DNA from: Sphingomonas sp. CCH10-B3
GTDB taxonomy: Bacteria; Pseudomonadota; Alphaproteobacteria; Sphingomonadales; Sphingomonadaceae
Length of the DNA: 64,000 nt
Assembly (NCBI RefSeq): GCF_001556185.1
Contig: NZ_LSIJ01000104.1
Span: 1 to 64,000, forward strand
Direction: 5' to 3'
In this document: in pieces, positions 51,180-60,361 of the stretch
Position numbering within the stretch: the first letter of the stretch is position 1
Layout of the letters: every line of letters begins with the position of its first letter
The notes under the pieces: generated by a model
Seen by the model: only the letters and a program-made list of their open reading frames with translations
Databases searched by the model: none
What the model was told of the DNA's origin: nothing
Position numbers and translations under genes: made by a program

Positions 51180-53016
51180 GGCCAGCCTCCTCAAGCGCGG
51201 AGCGGAAGACCTGCCAAAGCGTACGGAATTCTTCTGGTATCGGATCGGTGCCCGCAGAGGTCGTTTCGTCGAGCCGGGTCATCAGTCGATCAACCGCGTC
51301 CAGCCGACCATCCTTGGCGCACAGGGCCCGGACCAGTTCTTCAAGCATCGGTTCGTCGTCCGCGACTGACATCGCCCAACCTGCTCCGCTACCATTTCCT
51401 GTAGCCGCTAGAGCGGCCGAAAACGGATCACCAAGGGCCGTTAGCAAGAGCCTCAGGTAGCGAAGGAATGTCTTTCGATCGTTGATCACAGACCGCATGA
51501 TCGCCGCATCGCGTTCAGCCGGCAGCCCCTCAATCGGCAAACCCGTGCTAAAGAGGATCGTTCGACCAGTCGCCTGCTCGTTCAACTCGATCGCCAAAAA
51601 GCGGGTCACATCGGCCAGCGGAACAACCCCAAGATCGAGCGGCTGACCGGAAGCAAGGGAATCTTTGGCATCACGGGCGTGCCCTTCCCCACGCGTTATT
51701 GGCCAAACCCGCACTTGCTGGATTCCCGCAAGCGCAATTCCCTCTTCCGGCGGAACCAGCCATAAGCGCCAGTTCCCTGGACCTTCGGTTGCCACTGCTT
51801 CGCAGCGGATGGTGAGACCACCTCGCGCAAGGGCCCGCCGAGCAAACAGCAAAACACGTTCAGCTGCGCGCTCGGATGCTTCAGCAGCGGCCAGCTCTCC
51901 CGGGACATAGGCACGCGTCAATCGCCCGAACCCGCTTTCGCCGAGGATTGTGTCGATTGACCCGAGCTTCGATGTTTTGCCGGTGAAGGTTACGAAAAAC
52001 TCGACATTGCGCCCTGAAATGAACGCCGGCGTGGTGGCGTTTCCCGAGCCCAGCGTCAGGCGAGTGTCCCAGCTGTGCTCGGCAACGATGATCTTGGCAT
52101 GAAGCCCCTCGAAAGCCGTCGACTCAGCTTCCTCACCATCTTCGCGCTCAGCCATTTCGTCGAGCACGGCAACACGCCCAAAATCGTTCAACGTTTCTGC
52201 GGAGATGCACGCCAGCTGGTCAGGCCTGCTGATCAGGACTTCAGCGGATCGGCGTGCTTTGCTCGCTAAGGTCGCCAGCGCTTCGTCGTCACAAAATGGC
52301 GAGACTACGCCGATACGGGTGCATTCTTGCGGCTGCCAAGGTCGCCCTCCCAAGCCGTTGACTGCAAACTCCAGAGTTTCACACCCGTCAGGCAAAATCC
52401 ACTCCCCGAAGCGCATGTCCTCCGCGAGCTCCGTTGTAAGAGCGCGCTGCTCCGGGGAGATGTTGCCGACAGCGAGACTTGGAAGCTTTGAAATCAGCGC
52501 GTGAAGCGGACGATTCTGCGCTTTCGGCTGACGCGTGCGGCGTCCGTCCAAACGAACGGCGATGTCCCAGGATCGGTCTCGCGTGAGGTTGCGCGACAAC
52601 ACGAGGACACGAAGAAGATCATCGCCTTCGTCGTCCAACGGCTTGAAGCGCAGAGCCCAGATCTTCGGATGGAAGCTACCCTCTTTGGGGGCTTGGACCT
52701 CGACGATAACCTTTTCGAGCAACGAACAGAGGCGAGATTGCTGGGCGTGTGCCGCATGGATCTGACCGGCCTCGGCAAAGACGGCCAAGCGCCCAGCAAT
52801 CCGCTCTGCACCTTCCAGCAAAGCAATGGGGTGCTGCAGTATTTCCTCTCGATTGTCTGCGGCAAACAGAGCAAGGCTCACGGGAACCGCCAACGCCGTT
52901 TCAAAATCGAGCGAAAAGGTCGTCGCGACCCCAGCATCGAAGCGATATCCGGGTGGTGCCTGGAGGCTGTCGCCGTAGAGTAGCCGAGTCTCCGGATCGA
53001 GCGTGTTCCGGGTCAA
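51169..53016 (-). CDS. Phospholipase D-like (PLD superfamily) nuclease protein
   Basis: 615 residues. Two PLD-type half-sites are seen: SFHPKIWALRF near residue 135, with H and K but no Asp of the classic HKD, and LHAKIIVAEHSWDTRLTLGSGNAT near 315, with HxK(x4)E and the GSGN motif. This spacing fits a two-site PLD nuclease domain; about 250 further residues are not assignable. It lies between DUF6361 (four-base overlap) and the helicase (11-base overlap), so the three proteins are very likely made together. Confidence 0.75.
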   Translation of the reverse strand: MTRNTLDPETRLLYGDSLQAPPGYRFDAGVATTFSLDFETALAVPVSLALFAADNREEILQHPIALLEGAERIAGRLAVFAEAGQIHAAHAQQSRLCSLLEKVIVEVQAPKEGSFHPKIWALRFKPLDDEGDDLLRVLVLSRNLTRDRSWDIAVRLDGRRTRQPKAQNRPLHALISKLPSLAVGNISPEQRALTTELAEDMRFGEWILPDGCETLEFAVNGLGGRPWQPQECTRIGVVSPFCDDEALATLASKARRSAEVLISRPDQLACISAETLNDFGRVAVLDEMAEREDGEEAESTAFEGLHAKIIVAEHSWDTRLTLGSGNATTPAFISGRNVEFFVTFTGKTSKLGSIDTILGESGFGRLTRAYVPGELAAAEASERAAERVLLFARRALARGGLTIRCEAVATEGPGNWRLWLVPPEEGIALAGIQQVRVWPITRGEGHARDAKDSLASGQPLDLGVVPLADVTRFLAIELNEQATGRTILFSTGLPIEGLPAERDAAIMRSVINDRKTFLRYLRLLLTALGDPFSAALAATGNGSGAGWAMSVADDEPMLEELVRALCAKDGRLDAVDRLMTRLDETTSAGTDPIPEEFRTLWQVFRSALEEAGHGR

Positions 53017-54191
53017 GGTCTGAGATCCTTCAGGTAGCTGCGGGCGATGGGCCAGCGAAACTGGAACCGTTCAATACCGGAGGCTCCTTGCCAACGATCT
53101 CTGGCACTCGTGTTTGCGAACCGTGACTGGCCTTTTTTGAGCTTACGTTCACGCGAGATGATCAGGGCATTGGCTGCGTCGCGATTGCGGCCTATCCCTC
53201 CTTCCTTGCGGATTAGAGACACCCACTCGGTGACAAAACGCTTGGCTGGCTCAAGCACTTGGTGCCCTGTGTGACGCGTCTCATGCCAGAAGTCGTCCAA
53301 CGACCAGGACGCTAGCGCGTTGGAATCAAACTCGTCACTCCAATTAGCAAGCGCGGTCTTGTAGTTTTCGATCCAGTCCTCTTTGCGGCGCAGCTCACTC
53401 AGCAGCAGATTGTAGAGCAAAGCAGCGCCAAGCATCACGGCCGAGAATACCCTGGCGTGGTCAACCAGCCTCCGTGCTTGCGCAGGGAAATCTGCCAGAT
53501 GGGGGTGCAGCCAAATCGCGTCCGCCGTGGCTCGATCTTGTCTGCACGCGAGATAAGTCAAAAGGCTGTTAGGATGACGTTCGACTAGGCGATCAAGCAG
53601 GAAACTCGCTTCGTCTGGCTTCAGCTCAAAGTCGACGTTTTCCGGCCACCCTGCCGGTGGATCAGGCAAGCGCTCGTGCCACAACGAGCGACCGCGCGGA
53701 GCACCTCCAAGATCATCTTCTGCGTGATCTTTCGCAGCATCCTTGGGCCAATGCGGGAGCGCCGCAAAGTAGGCCTCAATCGAACCGGGAAAGTAGCGAA
53801 TGCCCCAGCTTTCCAAGCCCGACCAGTAGACGCTGCTGGGCAAGCGCTTGAGCTTGTCGCCCGCGTCCCGTCCGATGATTCCGATATCTTTCGGCGCTCC
53901 GGCGATCAAGGCTCTGACGAGTTCAATTTCCTTTTGCCTCGCCTTGGCGGCCATTTCCCGGACCCCAAGGTTCGAAGGCAATGACCTAAGCACCCATGGA
54001 ATGAAGAGCATGTACCGCAGCCGCGTCTGGATCGTACTTGTCCCAGGAAAAAGATGATCGGCAATGGAATCTCTAATCGCGCCAAGCCCAAGCTCATCGC
54101 GGCTGTCCTGCTCACGAAACAGGTCCATCAACCTTTGCGCACGGTCGCGTTCCGACTCATCAAAATCGATCCAGCCGATCGCTGAATTCAT
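53013..54191 (-). CDS. DUF6361 family protein
   Basis: 392 residues. The N-terminal IGWIDFDESERDRAQRLMDLF, GLGAIRDSIADHLFPGTSTIQTRLRYMLFIPW is the DUF6361 hallmark as I know it. The middle has charged helices and a loop with WGIRYFPGSIEAYF. No catalytic motif is recognised. The start at 54191 (MNSAIGWID) is chosen because homology begins there; the frame is open to 54257. First gene of the three-gene operon; the role is unknown. Confidence 0.75.
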   Translation of the reverse strand: MNSAIGWIDFDESERDRAQRLMDLFREQDSRDELGLGAIRDSIADHLFPGTSTIQTRLRYMLFIPWVLRSLPSNLGVREMAAKARQKEIELVRALIAGAPKDIGIIGRDAGDKLKRLPSSVYWSGLESWGIRYFPGSIEAYFAALPHWPKDAAKDHAEDDLGGAPRGRSLWHERLPDPPAGWPENVDFELKPDEASFLLDRLVERHPNSLLTYLACRQDRATADAIWLHPHLADFPAQARRLVDHARVFSAVMLGAALLYNLLLSELRRKEDWIENYKTALANWSDEFDSNALASWSLDDFWHETRHTGHQVLEPAKRFVTEWVSLIRKEGGIGRNRDAANALIISRERKLKKGQSRFANTSARDRWQGASGIERFQFRWPIARSYLKDLRP

Positions 54192-54214
54192 GCCTTGCGC
54201 CAAGTGACTGCCCC

Positions 54215-56587
54215 TCAAATCCCAAGTCCGATCGTCAGTTCGCCGGTTTCCGTCCAAAATACAGCCGCTCCGTTGACGGGTTTGCCTCCTCGATTACCGA
54301 CGGCGTCGATGTAGGCGGCTAGCTGCGGCCAATAGCTCTCGAAGCGGACTGCATGGTCAGCAATCGGGCCACTCTTATGGTCGATGATAATGAAGCCTTC
54401 AGCCCCCTCCGCAATCAGATCGACGATGATGCTTTGACGTCCTCCATCGGTCAGTGCGATCTCGATTGGCTGTTCGATATGCAGGCGCGGATAGCCTAGC
54501 TCTGCGAGGGTCTGGCGAAGTGCTTGCGCCTGTTGTTCGAGAACCTGGACCTCTGCGTCGGACACCCGGCAATGCTGGCTGACCCTGCCCCGCAGATCTG
54601 GCCTGCATAGCAAAATCCGTAAGGCTTCGTGGACTGCAGTTCCCTTATCCGTTGCCTGGGCGAGATCCGATCCGGTGAGCCGGACACCCACCGAAATCGC
54701 CCGGGTGTCAATTTGCGAGGGTAGCGGCCGAGCGGTGGCGATTGCCTGGGAAGGGCTGATTACCGAGGTCAGCTGGCCGATAGCTCGCCTTTCAATTGCA
54801 AATCTGGGTTCGCGGTTGCTGCTCGCCAAGCAGATTCTGCCTACCGTATCGAACGATGCCGGGATCTCCTTGTCACAGATCGTCATGCGGGACGGGAAGT
54901 TCGCCGAACCGACAGTGATCTCATTGCCCTGTAACTTGATGCTACAGACGTCGTGCAAAAGACGGCGCGCCGTTAGTGGCAATGGCGGCTCAACCTTGTC
55001 GTCGTCCTGTGGCCATTCGATGATCAGGCGATCACGCGCACGCGTCAGGGCGACGTACAGCAATCGGCGCGCTGTTTCTTCACTCTCGGGATAGAGCTCG
55101 TGGAGAAAGCGCGCTGTCGCCTCTGGAGCCGCAAAATCAGGAGCATAGGCAAGTGTCGCCTCTTCGATCACATGATCGAGGTCGTCGAAGCCGGGAAACT
55201 TTGTGCTGAATGTCCCAGCACGAGGATCAAGCTTGTGGTCCAGACCGCATACGACCACGACCGGCCACTCCCGCCCCTTCGATGCGTGCCAGGTCACGAT
55301 CTCGATGCCGTCGGCCTCGGCGCCGGCAGGATTGGGGCGCAAATCCTCGCCCTTCAATCCCACCTTGTTTTCGAGCCAGCCAAGGAAGACGTTGGCACTC
55401 TGACCATAGAAACCGGAGGCTTCCCGCATATCGCGGTGTGCCTCCATGAAAGCCGCCGCTTCAGCCTCGAAGCGAAGGAGATCCGCTCTCATCTGGGCTG
55501 GGTCGTCAAGCCGGTCGCACCAGTCGCGCAGTCCGACGACCTGGATCACCTGGTGAACCAGTCTGTCCACGGGCGTCGCAAGGGAGTCCGGCCAAAGCCC
55601 CTGCAACGCCGCTAGCTCGGGTGTATCGATCCGGCCCTTGCGGGCCAGCGCGCCCAGGGCCTCTGTGAGAGGTGTCGCCCCAGGCCCGAGCGTGGCGGTG
55701 CAGATAGCTGCGTGATTGTCTGCAGGATCGACGGCGAAGCGGAGAGCAAAGCACGCAGCCTGGACGATCTTGCTTTGCCACCAGCCACCTTCTGCTACGC
55801 GGACTGGCAAACCCAGCGCACGCAGCGCAGCCGCGTAGCTCGCGCAGTGGTTGTGCGTCGGACACAGGATTGCAACGTCCCGCGGCTCCAGATCGCGCAG
55901 GGCCTTGGAATGCCTGTCGACGATGGTGACCTGATCATCCGTCAGCAAAGACAGGAGCCGATCAGCGATGAAATGCTGGGGCTTTCCACCAGAGCGGGCG
56001 CCGCGTTTGTTGGCCAACTCGATGACCTCCAGGGCGGTGTCGTGCCCGGCGGCGTTCTGCGCGGCAAGCGCAGTGTAATCGTCTCCGAATAGGCACGGGC
56101 CCAGCGCGTTCACGAAATCCATGATGCGCGGATCGGAGCGCCAGTTCCGGTCGAGTGGGCTGGTTTCAAATTGCTGTGTAAGCGCGACGGTCAGCCGGGG
56201 ATCCGCGCCCTGGAAGCCCATGATCGCCTGCTTGGTGTCCCCAACGATCAGCGCCCGCTTGGCCCTACGCGCGAGTGCCCACAGAAAGGTGAACTGGATC
56301 GGGTTGGTGTCCTGGAACTCGTCGACAATGACGCAATCGACCTCGTCCATGATGGCGCCAAGCACGGCTGGCTTTTCCTCGAGGATCCGCGCGGCGTTCG
56401 TCACCATGTCGCTAAAGTCGATGACGCCGAGCTCACGCTTGCGGGTCTCGTAGTCCGTCATCGCCGACTGTGCGCCTTCCACCAGAGCGCGCGCATGCGA
56501 GACCGCATCCTCAAGCGGTCCGGGATGAGTAACCAGGTTGTCGGCCGCGAGCATGACCGCAGTTGCAAGATCATCGTAGCCATCAGG
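54215..56587 (-). pseudogene. UvrD/AddA-like helicase with Cas4-like nuclease, lacking its N-terminus
   Basis: About 790 codons cover a superfamily 1 helicase from just before motif II. VDCVIVDEFQDTNPIQF is motif II, VGDTKQAIMGFQGADP motif III, LDRNWRSDPRIMDF motif IV, VTWHASKGREWPVV motif V and RRLLYVALTRARDRL motif VI. The C-terminal RecB-type nuclease has IIIDHKSG. The first 300 or more residues, with the Walker A site, are absent. The frame stops upstream at 56603-56605, and homology ends near 56588, where a WYL-protein tail begins. Without Walker A it cannot be a helicase. Confidence 0.75.
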
Positions 56588-56957
56588 GGTCGGACTTCTC
56601 CATCATTTCCTGGAGTGCCGCAGGTCCTTCGATCACCAGGTCGCCAGCCCATCCGAACAGATGATTGGCGAGTTCAAACAAGCCGCCGGATCGGAATCGC
56701 ACCAGCACCTCTTCGCCATCATCTTCGAACTGCTGAAGCGGGTGGAATCGCCATGCGCGCGCACGCTCCACGGCATGCGGCAAGACCCTCAGCACAATGT
56801 CATGGTCTTCTTCTTGCCAGATGCCGAAACTCCGGGCCATCCAGGCGTCGAGATCCCAATCATCCGGCGGGCAGCCGACGATCCCGCTGTCTCGAACGTT
56901 GCTCATACGGTCGAGCCGAAAGGTGAATGAACTGCGTGAGATCGCGAGTCTGAAGGC
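56583..56957 (-). pseudogene. C-terminal fragment of a WYL-domain regulator
   Basis: About 124 residues match the end of WYL transcriptional regulators: FTFRLDRMSNV, DLDAWMARSFGIWQEE, DIVLRVLPHAVERARAWRFHP and LANHLFGWAGDLVIEGP. The HTH and most of the WYL domain are missing upstream. It abuts the decapitated helicase gene, with which it forms an apparent deletion joint. WYL regulators often sit in front of defence operons, so this one may once have controlled the genes to its left. Confidence 0.65.
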
Positions 56958-57489
56958 GCCTCCTGCAGTCGTTGCGGCCGGCCTGAAGGCCGCCCATCTC
57001 GCCAGCGGCGGGGCCGACGTTGCGAAGACCGCCATCCACAGTGTGATGCGTGCTCTTTGCCGGCCGCATCGATCGCATAGGCAAGTACGCGAGCCAGGCT
57101 TTCATTGGCCGGTCTGGCGGCGGCGGTTGGATGGTACATGGTTGTCTCCTAGCTTCTGAACTGGTGCGACTCGCAGGCATAACGCGAAGTGTCCCATGTA
57201 GGAAAATGAAAAGAACATAGAGCGAACATCTCGTTTAAAGGCGAATCAGTTCCTCTGCCCGAGCCGTCGGCGGATCACGGCGCATGCGGCGGCGATCTTC
57301 GACATGAAAACCCTATATTATCGTCATTATTGCTGTTGAAGGCCGACGAGCCCTAAAAAATGTGTCCGCATCCATCCGTCTCCAAAGCGGATTTGATGCC
57401 AACCCTTTCCTACGATCATTTCCTAGATGCATGTGGAACACACAGCGAACGCAAGAACGCTGTGACCACCCCTCCAACCGGAGCTTCAC
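56958..57489. other. Interval upstream of the tra operon without a convincing gene
   Basis: About 530 bases. The left part (to about 57140) has open minus-strand frames in more than one phase, including one that begins MYHPTAAARPANESLARVLA. It looks like gene debris but matches nothing I can name. The right part, AT-richer around 57310-57360 (TATATTATCG, TAAAAAATG), is the likely promoter and leader region of traA. No clear -35/-10 pair can be chosen. Confidence 0.5.
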
Positions 57490-57819
57490 ATGCAGTCTCT
57501 CACCCTCCCCCGGCGCGCCAGCGTCAAGGGTCTCGGCAAGACCCTCAACATTGCCATCCCGGTCGCGGTCGCGGCGCTTGCGGCGAGCGCCGCCTATGCT
57601 GGCGCGGATACGACCTTCACCCCTGCCCTCACCAAATTCACGGATTTCCTGGAAGGTTCGGGCGGCAAGATCATCACGGTCCTCAGCCTCGCCGGTGGCC
57701 TGATCGGTCTGGCGTCCGGGCGGTTTTCGCTCGGCCAGGTCGCGGTTCCCGTCGGTGTCGGCATCGGCGTCGGCACGGGTGTTCCGATCGTCACCTCGGT
57801 CGTGACCGCGGTCATCTGA
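57490..57819 (+). CDS. traA: F-type conjugative pilin (TraA/VirB2-like)
   Basis: 109 residues. A long signal sequence (to about AASAAYAGAD, residue 39) is followed by a mature pilin with two hydrophobic helices, FTDFLEGSGGKIITVLSLAG and VAVPVGVGIGVGTGVPIV. Length and plan match TraA/VirB2 pilins of F-type systems. GGAG precedes the ATG. First gene of the transfer operon. Confidence 0.8.
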   Translation: MQSLTLPRRASVKGLGKTLNIAIPVAVAALAASAAYAGADTTFTPALTKFTDFLEGSGGKIITVLSLAGGLIGLASGRFSLGQVAVPVGVGIGVGTGVPIVTSVVTAVI

Positions 57820-57845
57820 ACGCGGCACGAGAAGGCGGCGTCGCC

Positions 57846-58085
57846 ATGGCAGACCCTTACATCATTCCCCGGCGCCTCGACGACCCGGAGCTTATCGGCT
57901 TCTGGACCATCGACGAGTTCGCGGGAATGCTGGCCCCCTTCACCTGGGGGATCCTCACCCAGCATATCTTTATCGGTATCATAGTCGCCTTCGGCGCCTG
58001 GTTCGCATTGCGTAGCGGCACAGCCCGCGACGGCGGCACCCGCTGTACCGCCACCGGCCTATGGGCCGCAGGCAGGCGGTTATGA
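57846..58085 (+). pseudogene. traL: TraL, truncated with an aberrant C-terminus
   Basis: The first 55 residues are a normal TraL: YIIPRRLDDPELIGFWTIDE, then the hydrophobic span GILTQHIFIGIIVAFGAWFAL. After ALR (about 58010) the frame runs into unrelated Gly/Arg-rich sequence and stops at residue 79; TraL usually continues for another 30-40 residues. The break coincides with the start of another fragment in a different frame. TraL anchors pilus assembly in the inner membrane. Confidence 0.65.
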
Positions 58086-58380
58086 CGCGCGGGGACGTTC
58101 GCCTCAGCCCAGTGCTGTGTCTGCAAGCGGCGATCCGCAGGGCGGCATGATCCCGCCCTCTGGCGAGGTGATCCGCAGCCTCAAGCGCTCCGGGAGCGAC
58201 TATTCCGAGGTGTTCATCAAGGGGCCGGAGACCGAGGCGATCGGACGGCTCGTGCTCGACGACTATTCGGCAACGCTCTTCTCGAGTTCGCCCCAGACCT
58301 TCGCCGCCATCGATGCCGAGATCGCCCGGGGCCACCAGCTCGCCGATGCCATCGAGCGCATCGCTCATCCCAATCGCTGA
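58010..58380 (+). pseudogene. traC: Fused remnants: Pro-rich tail and C-terminus of TraC (VirB4-like)
   Basis: In one frame a Pro/Ala/Gly-rich stretch (AVPPPAYGPQAGGYDARG) runs into SGSDYSEVFIKGPETEAIGR and LVLDDYSATLFSSSPQTFAA. The latter resembles the extreme C-terminus of TraC/VirB4 ATPases. The ATPase domains are missing. The Pro-rich part could be the end of TraV. An ATG at 58117 could start an 87-residue product, but it would not be a working TraC. Confidence 0.55.
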
Positions 58381-58409
58381 CACCTCTTCATCAAAGGATT
58401 CCGAAACTC

Positions 58410-58802
58410 ATGCCTCTCCACCTCGTCACCCCGTTCGACCAGACGGATGCGCCCGAAGACGAACAGCCCCTCTTCCCGCCGGCGCCGAGCTGGCGCTCGC
58501 GCATCGCCGATGGCTGCTACATCGTGCTGCGCGGTAGTCAGTTTCTGGGCTCGTCCTATCTGATGGCGCTGGGCCTGCCGCTGCTCTTCTTCCTGCTTCT
58601 ATCGGGCGGCAATCCCGATGCCTTCTTCGCCCATGTCGCCAACCTCGGTGACCGCTTCTTGGGGGCCGACCTCGCACGGCGCGTGACCTTCCTCGACCAG
58701 TGCAAGTTCGTTCTGATCGGTCTCGCCACGCTCGTCGTCGTGTGGCGCATGCCGCGCTTCATCCGTGATCTCGACCGCGAACTCTCGGGAGAAAAGCTGT
58801 GA
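58410..58802 (+). CDS. Transfer-operon membrane protein of unknown function
   Basis: 130 residues with two transmembrane segments (about 51-69, LMALGLPLLFFLLLSGG; 98-113, FVLIGLATLVVVW) and a Pro-rich N-terminus. It sits between the traC remnant and trbI; its stop overlaps the trbI GTG. I know no named family. Position suggests a role in pilus assembly. Confidence 0.65.
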   Translation: MPLHLVTPFDQTDAPEDEQPLFPPAPSWRSRIADGCYIVLRGSQFLGSSYLMALGLPLLFFLLLSGGNPDAFFAHVANLGDRFLGADLARRVTFLDQCKFVLIGLATLVVVWRMPRFIRDLDRELSGEKL

Positions 58803-59206
58803 GGAACATTCTGGCAACATCAGACCTTCGCAGGCGGCTGGCATCGATCAATCTCACCGCTGTCGTGCTCGGCGTCGGCATGATCGGTCAGGTGCTGTGG
58901 GGTGTCTGGACGACCGACAAGCTGCTCACCTTGGAGAAGCGTGAGGTCGTCACGGTCCAGCTGAGCCGGATCATGGGCGACTTCATCGAAGCCGAAGCAC
59001 GAGCTGGTCGTCCGCCGGAAGAAACGAAGATGCGCGTCCAGGCCTACCTCAAGGCTGTGGAAGCGTCGGTGCAGCAGCTTGGCCGCGAGGGCCGGACGGT
59101 CCTCGTTGCCGAAGCCGTAGTGGCCGGGAGCACGCCGGACCTGACGCAATCTGTGCGCGCCGATGTTGTGCGCCGGATGGGAGCCATTCCCGATGCTGCC
59201 CGCTGA
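58799..59206 (+). CDS. trbI: TrbI-family conjugal transfer protein
   Basis: 135 residues from a GTG start, with one N-terminal transmembrane helix (about 18-38) and a periplasmic helical region; VVTVQLSRIMGDFIEAEARAG is typical. In F, TrbI influences pilus length. It overlaps the genes on both sides. Confidence 0.75.
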   Translation: MRNILATSDLRRRLASINLTAVVLGVGMIGQVLWGVWTTDKLLTLEKREVVTVQLSRIMGDFIEAEARAGRPPEETKMRVQAYLKAVEASVQQLGREGRTVLVAEAVVAGSTPDLTQSVRADVVRRMGAIPDAAR

Positions 59207-59717
59207 TCGCCTGATCCGCTCTGCGTCCGCTCGCCGTATCGTGCTTTGGGGCGGGCTTGGCGCCGGGGCGCTGGCACTCTCCTCGCTCGCCGCCTTCGCT
59301 CAGGGCCACGCGCTCATGATCAACGTGAGCCCCAGCCTGCCCTACTGGGCCATTTGGGTGACGCGCGGGGCGGCCGTGCACCGCGGGGATATCATCCTTT
59401 TCGATCCGCCTGCTTCGTCGTTGTTGGTGAAGCATTTCGGAGCGGAGCCGAAGCCGTTCGGTAAGCGGGTGAGCGGCGTGCCGGGCGACATCGTCACCGA
59501 GCAGAACCGCACCTACTTCGTCAATGGGCAGGCTGTCGCCAAGGCCAAGCTCACGAGCCGCCTTGGTGAACCCCTCGCGCTCGGCCCGACGGGCCGCGTT
59601 CCGCAAGGCTGCTACTTCGTCACCAGCGAACACAAGGATGGTTTCGACAGCCGCTATGCCGCGATCGGTTGGATTTGCGGCCCACGCATTCTCGGGGTCG
59701 GGAGGCCAATCCTGTGA
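59193..59717 (+). CDS. traF: TraF-type signal peptidase (S26 family)
   Basis: 174 residues. One N-terminal helix is followed by the S26 core: the nucleophilic Ser in MINVSPSLPYW and the lysine in FGKRVSGVPGDIV. GCYFVTSEHKDGFDSRY is the later conserved box. Such peptidases process the pilin or other transfer proteins. The start at 59193 overlaps trbI by 14 bases. The name follows RP4 TraF and is distinct from F TraF. Confidence 0.85.
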   Translation: MLPADRLIRSASARRIVLWGGLGAGALALSSLAAFAQGHALMINVSPSLPYWAIWVTRGAAVHRGDIILFDPPASSLLVKHFGAEPKPFGKRVSGVPGDIVTEQNRTYFVNGQAVAKAKLTSRLGEPLALGPTGRVPQGCYFVTSEHKDGFDSRYAAIGWICGPRILGVGRPIL

Positions 59718-60361
59718 GGCTGCTCACCTTCCCCATATGCGCCACTGCGCTTGCGGTTGCCATAGCCCCCCAGGCAATGGCTCGCGACTACGGCCAGCAC
59801 GGCACGGTTTGGCCAGTGGTCGAGCCGGACCTGCTCCAGCAGATCCATGCCAGGCTTACTCAGCTCGAGAAGACCGGCGAGACCGCTCGTCTCAATGAAG
59901 AGCTGAAGCGGCGAACGATCGCCCGGGTCAACCGGCCTGAGCCTGTCGCTGGCATCTCCCTCGCCTCGGCGCTGCGCAGCTGGCGTTTCGATCCGACGAT
60001 CACCGTCGAGCGCGACATTGCTGACGACAAGGGCCGGCTCATCATTGCCGCAGGCACGCGGGTCAATCCGCTCGATACCGTGCCGCTGCGAGCTCCGCTC
60101 GTCTTCCTCGATGGCGACGACCCGGCACAGCTTGCCTGGGCTACCCGTCGCTATGCCAGCACGAAGGCCAAGCTCATCCTCGTGCGGGGTGCGCCGCTCG
60201 AACTCATGAAAGCCCGCCAGCGGCGCTTCTACTTCGATCAGGGCGGCACGCTGGTGAAGCACTTCGGCATTCGCGCGGTGCCCGCAACCGTCGAGCAGCA
60301 GGGCCGCGCGCTTCTCATCACCGAACAGCCGGTCACTCCGAAAGAGCGGGCGCCATCATGA
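59714..60361 (+). CDS. traW: TraW, F-type pilus assembly protein
   Basis: 215 residues from a GTG start with a signal peptide (to about AMARDYG). GQHGTVWPVVEPDLLQQI and FYFDQGGTLVKHFGIRAVPA are TraW signatures. TraW acts in the periplasm with TraU and TrbC. It overlaps both neighbours by four bases. Confidence 0.9.
   Translation: MRLLTFPICATALAVAIAPQAMARDYGQHGTVWPVVEPDLLQQIHARLTQLEKTGETARLNEELKRRTIARVNRPEPVAGISLASALRSWRFDPTITVERDIADDKGRLIIAAGTRVNPLDTVPLRAPLVFLDGDDPAQLAWATRRYASTKAKLILVRGAPLELMKARQRRFYFDQGGTLVKHFGIRAVPATVEQQGRALLITEQPVTPKERAPS

Noticed and set aside
48054..54191. Assignment of the helicase-PLD-DUF6361 operon to DISARM
   Set aside because: No DrmB (DUF1998), DrmA or methylase gene is present, and the PLD protein is much longer than DrmC.
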